NCBI GenBank assembly: GCA_021927905.1
Contig: BLLK01000058.1
Span: 124,001-188,000, forward strand
Reading direction: 5' to 3'
DNA length: 64,000 nt
Source of the DNA: Chaetoceros tenuissimus
Lineage: Eukaryota > Bacillariophyta > Thalassiosirophyceae > Chaetocerotales > Chaetocerotaceae
Shown: positions 11,001 to 19,477 of the stretch, in pieces
Layout of the letters: every line of letters starts with the position of its first letter
Position numbering within the stretch: the first letter of the stretch is position 1
Position numbers and translations under genes: made by a program
The notes under the pieces: generated by a model
The model's database searches: none
Told to the model about the DNA's origin: nothing
Seen by the model: the letters and a program-made list of their open reading frames with translations, nothing else

Positions 11001-12741
11001 TACAAGTGCTAGAATTGCTGCTTGCTCCTTGGGTCCTGTTCTTTGGAGTCATCTTGACTTTCCACATCAATTACAACTTCGTGGAGTTATTACCCGTGCA
11101 CTTCATGATGTTGAAGTAGCTGTCCGTAGATCCACTGTAACCGTTCTGCACGAAATTGCGGAACTAGTGTTTGATCCTAGGGCAGTGCCTTGGCTAGTCT
11201 TGATGTGTGAGCGAGCTATGACTGATCCTGAGCCCCAATTGAGAGGTGCTGCAATGACACTCACATACCATCTTGCTGAACATCTGCCAAATGCTTACTT
11301 TGGTGATGCTAGCGAAGGAAGCCGTTCCATTCGAAGCATGCCATCTCGAGAAGATCCAAAATTTATAGACGTGTACTTGCTACAATGTAAATTACTACCT
11401 GTTGCAACAAAACTGGCAGAGGACGAATCTCCGTCTGTACGTCTTTCAGTAGCTGCACAATGTGATCGACTAGCTGCAGCTCTTGGCGATCATTGGCATA
11501 GTGTTCTTATAGATCTGCTACAGCAGCTATTAGGTGACAAGGACGAAAAGGTTCGAGGTGAAGCAACCCTCTGTATTCCTCGTCTTATCGAAAATGTGAT
11601 TGCTAATGATTCTGATATTGGTGACAAAAATATTCCAATCCTTGACTCCTTGCTACCAGTGGCTTTGAAGTTACAAAAAGACCCTGTACCCTATGTGAGA
11701 ATCTGTTTAGCAACTGCGGCTGGAGAATTACTGGCATTCCTGGTTTGGCTTCATAGTGCTGATGTTCCAACACAAATTGAAGGAGAAACAAAAAACGAGC
11801 CAAAACAGATGAAATACATCGATGATATTTTGATTCCGTTACTTCAAACTCTCCTGCAGGATCGTGATCCAGAGGTAACTAGTGCGTCATTACGAGCAGT
11901 GACCAATGCTTCACGTGGCCATGCCCGCGATGTTGCAAATCGTAGACTAGAAGATGATTCTCTCTCGCTATCTTCTCAATCACATGCTCTTGACCGCGTT
12001 GATCCAGTTTTTCGCCCTGTTCTTTCAGAGGCTCAAGTGCTTCGTTTAGTACCCACTCTTACAGAGTTATCATCTAGCAAGCAGTGGCGAATACGGCAAA
12101 GTGCTGTCGAAATCGTTCCAGCTCTCCTGGGCTGTACTCATAACATGGAAACTCGAACGCAGATTGCTGACCTTTGTGTGAGACTCATGAGTGACCAAGT
12201 AGATGCAGTACGCAAATCTGCTGCAGAATGTCTATGTTTAGGTGGAAGTAATTTGGGTAGTGACCAGTCTGAAGAAGCGGATAATTGGCTGTCCACAGTG
12301 GTAATACCTCATCTGGAGTCGTGTCGAGATAGTACTGAATCAAAGCAAAGACTGCTATCTCTGAAAATGGCGGAGATGCTCATTATGGAAATTGGAAAAT
12401 GGAATGATAATACGCTGAAATTAGAAGAAATAAATACAGAATCTGGTGAGGTTGAAGAAAAAAGTCAGACGCTGACACGTAAAACTCTTGAAGTTGCTTC
12501 AAAGCTTGCGAATGATAAAATCGTGAACGTTCGCTTGAATGTGGGCAGAATGTTTGGTAATATTTTGCATTGTTTATCATCTGATGATGATCTAGAGTTT
12601 ATTATCACAACGTTAGAAACCCAGATAGAATTTGAGAGAGTAAATGGTGGAGATAGAGACGTCATTTACTTTGCCAGAAAGTCAATCAGTCAAGCTAAAG
12701 AGCGCATAAGTCGACTAGATGAAGTATCTAGTTTAAGATAA
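8038..12741 (+). CDS. large PDZ-domain plus HEAT-repeat protein
   Basis: A 1567-residue protein in one exon. The first 570 residues are acidic, low-complexity and probably disordered. A PDZ-like domain lies at about residues 576-660 (MLGLTVENV, then PNGAAKRAGTKVGSLVVKVG, then LVLRRIG). After a mixed linker the C-terminal 600 residues (about 960-1560) are HEAT repeats: units such as DVEVAVRRSTVTVLHEIAE, DEKVRGEATLCIPRLIE and DAVRKSAAECLCLG have the expected helix-turn-helix spacing. The HEAT part resembles PP2A-A or PP4R1-type phosphatase scaffolds in style, but I cannot assign it to either. The likely role is a scaffold that binds a peptide through PDZ and a large partner through HEAT. The start ATG is the first in frame. 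Confidence 0.8.
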   Translation: MSELPVASTDPLGDVEADTDTEVEAIVGPDSPPVALDSNDKDIVNIDMETKDEAPILHDESNLKSLDEVDILAKEVDDLMSEVDDLGVDSNQSATKNSIVDQTVSSSLLDVAMDQDEESDTTSYENVDVSKDKVEESKLEAMVETMTVEASKLQAMVQSMSENLNKEQKGESTDFSNKEIQTATEIIKDDEVSASNTDADSQEIVSTNKSLSKIIVQNAPVGKEGTLSEKEVSSEELIAEQMAAVAKAANTASISPSAAAQYARNISATIVQLPPSPTAKNINSRSQNFNSLVSIDEDLFLDFLQKKFEKKEEETTEEDIDDDDMQRKSSYGNIDAILNENNLYFLHYILLANNYRFMTTEGKDEQNVNSPSQKREGYSSEQEHHASDAASLVLKTISNIDNSFNHLIDLIPQVSSSVEHDGLQDFDPNSSFTSHSCDDSKAILDLLPPCNPPQGDATNSFFRACEPIPVKKPKKEEDLESSNEDQNSAIEASSGKDVNSLKVDVDTKNIAVQNMQRPSSRGSLASTFMGNMFSRVTRGRGKKKSDDQSVTTLSSIQSNSTSATFHSDNEEIIERHVKIGEDYNVTISREMLGLTVENVLERTVVRTVLPNGAAKRAGTKVGSLVVKVGTVETRNLTHFETIDELRQSVRPLKLVLRRIGKDALKGAREEMGRLIKGGGFGTVHQSKNSQSAHQSEKQTSSESQNHEQEQYNDQYYNILSKQWMEGTKRRYQTTSTVISKKDEALSRAGAKLAWLLSLLIIGLDREARKGKSFVDEDISYSSDGSLHSLKDYADAAKSVSKILLEYMQKHFENVKKNKETSKTVPMNDANARRKKQSAPPPHIQDKQRQAVPGASKRSQNKGTNLHENSHAENAILLIGDVLHRARSFLSDHNSSPAALLRGEIISLLCDILDLDNDMTLSEEEASSSTAGGETGSMNDLGSAGSLLKIIVLNCAMMQSPGCRDFDEHNKHAGNRFLAVVHRLAASRSTSARIAACSLGPVLWSHLDFPHQLQLRGVITRALHDVEVAVRRSTVTVLHEIAELVFDPRAVPWLVLMCERAMTDPEPQLRGAAMTLTYHLAEHLPNAYFGDASEGSRSIRSMPSREDPKFIDVYLLQCKLLPVATKLAEDESPSVRLSVAAQCDRLAAALGDHWHSVLIDLLQQLLGDKDEKVRGEATLCIPRLIENVIANDSDIGDKNIPILDSLLPVALKLQKDPVPYVRICLATAAGELLAFLVWLHSADVPTQIEGETKNEPKQMKYIDDILIPLLQTLLQDRDPEVTSASLRAVTNASRGHARDVANRRLEDDSLSLSSQSHALDRVDPVFRPVLSEAQVLRLVPTLTELSSSKQWRIRQSAVEIVPALLGCTHNMETRTQIADLCVRLMSDQVDAVRKSAAECLCLGGSNLGSDQSEEADNWLSTVVIPHLESCRDSTESKQRLLSLKMAEMLIMEIGKWNDNTLKLEEINTESGEVEEKSQTLTRKTLEVASKLANDKIVNVRLNVGRMFGNILHCLSSDDDLEFIITTLETQIEFERVNGGDRDVIYFARKSISQAKERISRLDEVSSLR

Positions 12742-13080
12742 TATTTTGATTATATTTATAATTAAAAACCATTTCCATAATGATTGTCATGTCACCTACA
12801 AAAAATTAAGGCGTGTTCTAAAAGTCAAATGAAAATGAATTTAATTGAAAATAAACATATCTAAACCCTATCTGGTTGGGTCCCCAGCGAGCCCTTGAGA
12901 CCACACGCTGGAGGCTTGAGGTGAAAAAGCAAACAAGCACAGCAGTGTAACTTCAAGTAGTTGTAACTCTTGAAACTGTGGAAAGAGAAACTGTATTGAA
13001 TACACCTTAAATCAGAGAGCAAATTATTCCAGTCCTTTTACTTGCATAATTCTGTTTGTATAAGATTAGAGAAAAATATA
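12742..13080. other. intergenic spacer
   Basis: About 340 bases between the HEAT gene and the eIF3e start. No gene; likely terminator of one and promoter of the next. Confidence 0.5.
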
Positions 13081-14744
13081 ATGACATCGGCAGAAGTATA
13101 CGATTTGACAAACTCCATTAGTCCTTACTTGGACCTACACATGATGTTTCCACTTCTAGAATATGTGGACTCCCTCATCAGCACTAATGCAATTCCTTAT
13201 TCAGCACAAGATGTTGCAAAAGCTAGATTGTCCCTTTTGAGACCGACCCATATGGTTGACTATGCTATGGACATTTATAGAGAGCTTCATGGAAAGGACT
13301 GTGAGATCCCTGCAGAGATGGAGCAGCAAAAAAAAGATGTGCTTCAAAAGCTTGAAGACCTCAAGTCCGATAAGGGATGTCAGGCATTTGAAGATTTATG
13401 CAATAACACAGAGCTTAGAGTAAGTAACCTTGTTACGTCTGAGACATGTATGATATTGAAAATTGTTGCAAAAATGTTTGAAGTAACTAGAATCAATATC
13501 AACAACGCTTTTCCATTTTCTCACCATACATTTTTTGCTTTTAGAACAAATTGTTGAGAGCTCAGGAATGGAACGTTGCAGCACTTTCCATGAAGAAAGA
13601 GTATGGAGTTACAAGTAAAGTTATGGATACTTACCGTGAACTTGCAAAGTTCAACTTTGACTGCGGTGACTATCAGGCTGCGAAGAATATGCTTGCAAAC
13701 ATTATCTCTCTTCATGCAATGCCACCTCTTCCAAAAGACAATGATGCAGACGATATAATTGTAGATGATGATCGTAGAGATCAAAAGTCCAGTGATGAAA
13801 AACACAAAACAGGAAATCCATACGTGTACTATGTTACTTCTGCTGCAATTAGTACCGACCTTCTTCAGGTCCTTTGGGGAAAGCTTTCTTGTGAAATTTT
13901 ATTGGAAAATTGGGAAGAGGCTTCTACTGCTCTTACTGCAGTGAAGCTTAGTATTGAGCAGCTTGTAGTAACCAACAGAATGTCTGCCCTTGAAGCACTC
14001 AAGCAGCGTACTTGGCTTCTCCATTGGTCTCTTTTTGTTTTTTGGAATAACTCTTCGAAGGGACTTGAGAGTATGGTTGAATTGTTTTTCTCGGAAAAAT
14101 ACCTACAGGCAATCACAACTAACGCACCTCATCTTTTGAGATACTTGACAGCAGCTGTTTTGCTTTGCAAAAGACGTGTGGCAAAATCAACTTCAAAGGA
14201 TGGAAGATCTTCTGGAGCTGAAGCTAGAAAACTTTTGAAGGATCTTGTCAGATTAATGAGCAATTGTGAATATTCTGACCCAATTGTTGAATTCGTGGAT
14301 TGTCTGTGCGTGAAGTTTGACTTTGAAGGGGCACAAACTAAATTGGCCGAGTGTGAAAATGTTCTCAAGACTGACTTTTTCCTTTGTAAGAGATCCGCTC
14401 TATTCATGGAAGAAGCTCGTGTATTTGTCTTTGAGAACTACTGTAGAATCCATGACAAGGTTGATCTGGGTGTACTTGCAACTAAACTCGCTATGGATAA
14501 GGAGGCAGCTGAGCACTGGATTGTAGATCTGATCCGTAATGCGCTTCTAGATGCAAAGATTGATTCTGAACAAGGATGTGTTGTTATGGGAGCTGAATCT
14601 CAAAGCGTGTATGAACAAGTAATGGAGCGAACACGAGACTTGAATCTAAGAAGTGCTTCATTGGCACATAACTTGAAGCATTATGTAAACAAGTCGAAGA
14701 AAGAGAAGGCTAGAAAAATGAAGGCTGCTATGGAAGAAGAGTAG
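13081..14744 (+). CDS. EIF3E: translation initiation factor eIF3 subunit e
   Basis: Two exons, 13081-13419 and 13545-14744, give 512 residues. The join reads LCNNTELR-NKLLRAQEWN, as expected for eIF3e/INT6. This subunit is part of the eIF3 complex that recruits mRNA to the 40S ribosome. Visible family features are the N-terminal DLTNSISPYLDLHMMFPLLEY segment, AQEWNVAALSMKKEYG, and a C-terminal PCI region with KFDFEGAQTKLAECENVL and LGVLATKLAMDKEAAEHWI. An in-frame ATG 39 bases further upstream exists (13042), but MTSAEVYDL aligns with the family start. It is somewhat longer than typical eIF3e (about 445 residues), partly from an acidic insert (DNDADDIIVDDDRRD) near residue 180 and a basic tail. 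It is convergent with the following LRR gene. Confidence 0.95.
13420..13544 (+). other. intron in eIF3e gene
   Basis: 125-base phase-0 intron; donor GTAAGTAAC, acceptor TTGCTTTTAG with a good pyrimidine tract. Confidence 0.9.
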
Positions 14745-16099
14745 ATAATGTTTCACAAATAATTGAGGTTATTAAGTTACCTTATTTTTATCCGAGAAGG
14801 AGAGCCCAGTTATCTTCAACCCTCCCCCACCCCCGAAACGCACATACCATTTCTTAAATTTGAAGACACTGCTCGTTCAATTGACTATTCATGTTTAATT
14901 AGAAACATTGTTGACGCGGATTGAAAATGTCTGGACATCTCTCTACTTCTTGGCAGTCAAGACGGAGTTTATTAAGCCTCCCTAATTCAATTTCAAAAAG
15001 ATCACAAACAGATTTTGGTATTTTCCCAGTAAAATTGTTGATGTGTACATCGAAGTTTGCTTCATTTGTGCAGAGAAAGCAGAGAATTTGTCAGAAATTG
15101 TTATAGACTACTACTAAAATAAAAGATATTCCTAGTGCTTACCAAGTTGTGTCAGACCTTGGAATGTATCCGGAAGTTCACCGCTAAATTTGTTGTTGCT
15201 GATCTGCAGAAACGTCAAATTAGTCAAGTTACCAATCTCTGGTTTAATTTCACCAGATAGTTGCTATAGGGATTGGTGGTGTTAGTGAGAGTGCCATTGC
15301 ATATTCAAAAGAGAAAGGGTAAAACTTACATTGAAATCTAGATCCAATTGTTCGAGCGCTAAAGCTTCGTAGACTCCAGGTGGAATTTCCCCTGCCAAAT
15401 TGTTGAAGTTCAAGTCAAGAAATTTAAGTTGGTCCAATGTGTTAAAGACTTGTTTTGGTAATTCACCATTGAGGTAAAGAAGCTCATCATTGGTTCGGTA
15501 CTGCTCTTCACTTAATGCGCCTTCTATAATCAAGTAACGAATGTCAAACAAAAGGGACAGCTCGGTTGGCAATTGACCATTGATGTTGTTCTGTTCTACT
15601 CAGGAGGGGTAGAGATTAGATATTTCATATTAGATTCAGTAAAAGAGTCACGGATGGAAGAGCAACTTACCAAATTCGATTCTGTCGACACATTCTGTGG
15701 ATGCTCTACATGCGATTCCTCCCCACTCACACTCGCTGACATCGGACAACCACTTATTTTCACCAAAAATGATCTCCACGTCGTCACCTTCAAGTATGGT
15801 AGGTTGAAAGGTACAAGTAGCGCTGTCCTGAGCACACTCGAACCACTCGTCGTTGTCACCTCCCAAAGAGAAATAAAATACTGCAGCGGCATATCTCTGA
15901 TACACAGCACCAACTAGTCCATTATCAGGCCCCCCACTATCTCTTCTGCAATTTTTAGCACAGAGAACTTGAAAGGTGTCCTCCTCTAGTAACCATTTCT
16001 TCGCTTGGCTTTGTGGAGACATTGGATCTTGAAGGTCTTCATCATTGATAATGTCTTCAAGAATGGGTTCAATTCGGGCTTTTCTATCTTCCATTGATT

Positions 16100-16250
16100 C
16101 GATTACGCATGACTGAGGGGTCGGTGCTTCAGTTGGGAATTGAGTAGGTGCTTGAGTTGGAAATTGAGTAGGTGCTTGCGTTGGACTGGAAGTCGGTGCT
16201 TGAGTTGGAAATTGAGTAGGTGCTTGCGTGGGAGGCATAGTTGGAGGTTG
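16100..16250 (-). repeat. Pro/Thr/Gln-rich linker repeat
   Basis: Short direct DNA repeats encode runs of PTQAPTQFPTQAPT between the last Cys-repeat and the pre-LRR segment of copy 1. Such Thr/Pro linkers are commonly O-glycosylated stalks in secreted proteins; that use here is inference. Confidence 0.75.
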
Positions 16251-16594
16251 GCTATCTTTCAAAGGAAATACTCTGAGGAAGTCGTAAGCATAACAGTAGT
16301 CATTTCTTACACCATTTCTCAACCCTTCCACTTTCAAAGAGGCGCTGAAAAAGCGCTTACAAGTGTTCACTTCAGCTGTAACTTCGACTTCGCGACACGT
16401 ATCTGCCGGCATGTTTGTTTTGTCGAAATCACCTTTGGGATCCATCTCGACTAAACCAAAAGTCTTTTCTTCAAATAGGTCAACAAAAGAATTTGATTCC
16501 TTGTTGCAATATTTGAAATTAAAAAGTAGAGGAGTTTTTTCACTGCATTGTCCGACATCCAATCGCAAATTTTCACATGGCTCTCCAGTCGCAA

Positions 16595-18922
16595 CTACAG
16601 TACAAGTAATTTCAGCGGTGATCTCACATCGTCGGCTGGAGGGGAGATAGTAGGCCCAAGACTGGGAGAAGGAGCATCTGTAGGACGACCGAAATAAGTC
16701 CTCAGGAAATCATATGCTTGACAGTAGTCATTTCGATCACCTCCTCTCCAGCCCTCTATGTTCAACCTTGCACTAATGAACCTCTTGCATGTGTTGATGT
16801 TGTATCTCACCACTCTGCGACGACACGACCCTGCATCCAAATTGCTCAAATTGAACTCAGATGTAACATTATCCGTCTCAATCAATGCACGAGTATTGCT
16901 AACCTTGAACTCAATGTCTTCACTATCATTGAAGTTGCAGTACTCATATATAAATGTTGCTGGGGCGCTCTCCTCGCATTCGCTAAATGGAATCACTACA
17001 TCTTCACATGCCTGACCTGTCGCATCAAAGGTACATGATACCTTGGAAGTGATTGCACATGGCCCATCGTCTCCGCCTGGTGGTGCTGGAAGTGATGGCT
17101 TCTTGAAGCGAGCAATATACTCTCTGTAAAAGTCCCAAGCATAACAGTACACTCCATCCTCAGTCCTCTTGCCCTCAACACCCAGCCTTGCACTGAAGAA
17201 ACGCTTACAAGTGTTGATCTCCCTTCTCCTGATCAGACGACGACACTCCTTTGGAGCCATATCACTGAAGTTCAACCCCTCAATATCAATAGTTTCTACT
17301 CTCGCAACTGACCCTTCTGGTCGAAGATCAATCGCACTTTCATCTTCCCCATTGCAATACTCGAAAGTAAACAACATTGGTGTCTTTTCATTACAGTCTG
17401 ACAGTGGTACAACAATATCTCCACAGTCTTCTCCTGTCTCCTCGATTGTACAAGATACCTTAGACCTGATATCGCATTCATCAGCTAGGAAACCATCATC
17501 ACTCGCTGGTCTCTTAATGTAAGACCTGTAAAAGTCAAACGCTCCGCAGTAGTCTCCTACAGCACTATCCCTACGTCCCTCGATGTTCAACCTCGCCGAA
17601 AAGAACCTCTTGCAAGTATTGATCTTACGAGTCTCCCGATGAGTGCGACATTCACCTGGTGCAAGAATTGAAATATCCAAATCCCTCACAAAGGATGTCT
17701 CAACTCTTGCGTTAGACCTGAAGTCCAGATCAACAAAGCCGCTCTCCTCTAAATTACAATACTCAAACTCAAAGGTCATTTCCTTATCCTCCTCGCACTC
17801 GCTCAAAGGAACCACAATATCATCGCAATCAGTGTTTGTACCAGCGATCTTACATTTTACTTGAGAAGTGACTTTACATGGAGAATCGTACTTTGGAGGA
17901 TCTGGATCCATAGGTCTTCTGAAGTAGACTCTCTCAAAGTCATATCCATTACAGTAGTCGCCGGTCCCGCTTTCTTTCCACCCTTCAATATTGAGTCTTC
18001 TACTGAAGAATCTCTTACATGTATTGATTTCCTTGATTACTGGGACTGTTCGGCAGGTTTTAGGCGGAATATCGGATAGATCAAAACCATCTACAGGCAA
18101 AGTTTCGACGAGAGCGTTGAACTTCTGCTTGCGAACTTTGACAGGGGTCTTCTCCTTGTTACAGAATGAGAACTCCATCTCCGCTGGCTCCTTTTCATTA
18201 CATTCGTCCAATGGAATCATAACATCACGGCAGTCTTGTCCAAGCATGATGCAGTTTGATACATCAGAAGTGAGAGCACATGGTCTCTTTATGAACACTC
18301 TCAAAAAGTCAAAACCGTAGCAATAGTCTCCATTTCTCCAATCCAGTCCTCTTCTTCCATTAAACTCAAAAGAAGCACTGTAAAACTTACGGCAAGTATC
18401 GATGCTTCTGGTCACGGTCAACTCACGACATTGACCGGGCTTTACAGGGTTTGCATTGATGCCTGCAACCGGGATGGTGTCGATAACTGCTTTAGTTTTG
18501 TTTGGACCTGTACCTGGAAAGATTTCAACTTCTCTGTCTTCTTTGTTGCAATACTTGAAGGTAAAGTTCATGTCCATAGGTCTGCATTGATCCTTGGAGA
18601 TGATAAGATTCTCGCAATCTTGACCGGTTGCCTTCACTCTGCAGGTAACAGTCGGGACAACATTGCATAGCTTAGCACCTGGGTTCAACCCATCAATGTT
18701 GATAGGAGCTTGTCTGGAGATATCATCTGTATCAGTTTCATCCACTACTAAAACATCTTCATTCAAAGTCTGATCAGAGTTTGGTGTCAGTACCAAGCTA
18801 TCAGTTCCATATTCAGTGATTTTGAGAACCACTTCTTCGATCTCTTTCTCAGGTGTATTACCTAGTTCTGTGCCTTGAGCAGCAGATGCAAGTAAAAATA
18901 CAGCACTTGTAATGAACTTCAT
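16595..18922 (-). CDS. readable five-repeat product of copy 1
   Basis: If the frameshift near 16625 is genuine, this 775-residue secreted protein would be what is made: signal peptide, five eight-cysteine repeats, and a short tail ending PADDVRSPLKLLVL. It would lack the sixth repeat and all LRRs. Such a truncated protein could still be secreted and folded, since each repeat looks self-contained. Confidence 0.5.
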   Translation of the reverse strand: MKFITSAVFLLASAAQGTELGNTPEKEIEEVVLKITEYGTDSLVLTPNSDQTLNEDVLVVDETDTDDISRQAPINIDGLNPGAKLCNVVPTVTCRVKATGQDCENLIISKDQCRPMDMNFTFKYCNKEDREVEIFPGTGPNKTKAVIDTIPVAGINANPVKPGQCRELTVTRSIDTCRKFYSASFEFNGRRGLDWRNGDYCYGFDFLRVFIKRPCALTSDVSNCIMLGQDCRDVMIPLDECNEKEPAEMEFSFCNKEKTPVKVRKQKFNALVETLPVDGFDLSDIPPKTCRTVPVIKEINTCKRFFSRRLNIEGWKESGTGDYCNGYDFERVYFRRPMDPDPPKYDSPCKVTSQVKCKIAGTNTDCDDIVVPLSECEEDKEMTFEFEYCNLEESGFVDLDFRSNARVETSFVRDLDISILAPGECRTHRETRKINTCKRFFSARLNIEGRRDSAVGDYCGAFDFYRSYIKRPASDDGFLADECDIRSKVSCTIEETGEDCGDIVVPLSDCNEKTPMLFTFEYCNGEDESAIDLRPEGSVARVETIDIEGLNFSDMAPKECRRLIRRREINTCKRFFSARLGVEGKRTEDGVYCYAWDFYREYIARFKKPSLPAPPGGDDGPCAITSKVSCTFDATGQACEDVVIPFSECEESAPATFIYEYCNFNDSEDIEFKVSNTRALIETDNVTSEFNLSNLDAGSCRRRVVRYNINTCKRFISARLNIEGWRGGDRNDYCQAYDFLRTYFGRPTDAPSPSLGPTISPPADDVRSPLKLLVL

Positions 18923-19477
18923 TGTAGAGTTCCAAGTTCTTCGTACTTTTTATCTAGCTACTGCAGTAATGTTACTGATTTGATTATCGATTGTATCAAG
19001 AAAAATATCAGGATATGAAAAATGTATGTGGAAGGAGAGCCTCTTCAAAACATACTTTTCTTTTTCATCCTCCTCTCGCATGCGAAGGCGTGAGAAAGAT
19101 AAAACATAAAAAACGGAAATGATTTAAATTCATGGGACTCGAATTCAAACCCCCATTCCCAGGACGATTGGTGTCTCTTTAGACTGCTGGGAGGCAGGGT
19201 TATCCACGAAAAATCTCGATACTTCCTAAGTCTATAACCTATTCCAAATATCATATGTAATGTTCTTTTTCGCTGCTTAGATAGCTAGCTAGAGCTTTGT
19301 AGAATTTTCGAATTTCAATTTCGTTGCTTTCTACAGACAATAAACTCTAAGAACTATATAAATAATTGTTTTCATTATTTTTTCATAATAGTGTACAAGT
19401 TTATGGCGATGGTATGTCTGTGCTTCAAAACCAATGATGGTCATTGTATAACAAACAGTGGCCAAATGCTCAAAAAG
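18923..19477. other. spacer between the two Cys-repeat/LRR genes
   Basis: About 555 bases holding the 3' end of copy 2 and the promoter of copy 1. I see no gene. I did not see an extended repeat of the promoter region of copy 2. Confidence 0.5.

Larger units (their letters stand above)
14899..18922 (-). pseudogene. secreted Cys-repeat/LRR protein, copy 1, with a frameshift
   Basis: Exons 18922-15671, 15595-15330, 15263-15143 and 15059-14899; phases agree at every join. Residues 1-17 form a signal peptide (MKFITSAVFLLASAAQG). Five copies of a roughly 125-residue eight-cysteine domain follow, each with INTCKRFFSARLNIEG or a close form, then a sixth copy in another frame. Between 16640 and 16610 the frame shifts: PPADD should lead into CEITAEITC, but one base is missing (or two are extra). 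Exon 1 is 3252 bases where 3253 would keep frame. After the sixth repeat come a PTQAPTQFP linker, a diatom-type pre-LRR segment (SPQSQAKKWLLEED, QRYAAAVFYFS) and about five LRRs (NNINGQLPTEL, NNLAGEIP, NKFSGELP, NNFTGKIP). If the shift is real, the product stops at 16595 after five repeats and lacks the LRRs. A sequencing error is the alternative. Ligand and role unknown. Confidence 0.75.

Noticed and set aside
16140-18320. Plus-strand open frames across the Cys-repeat gene copies (also at 20633-23845)
   Set aside because: They recur identically in both paralogues as antisense by-products of the conserved coding strand.
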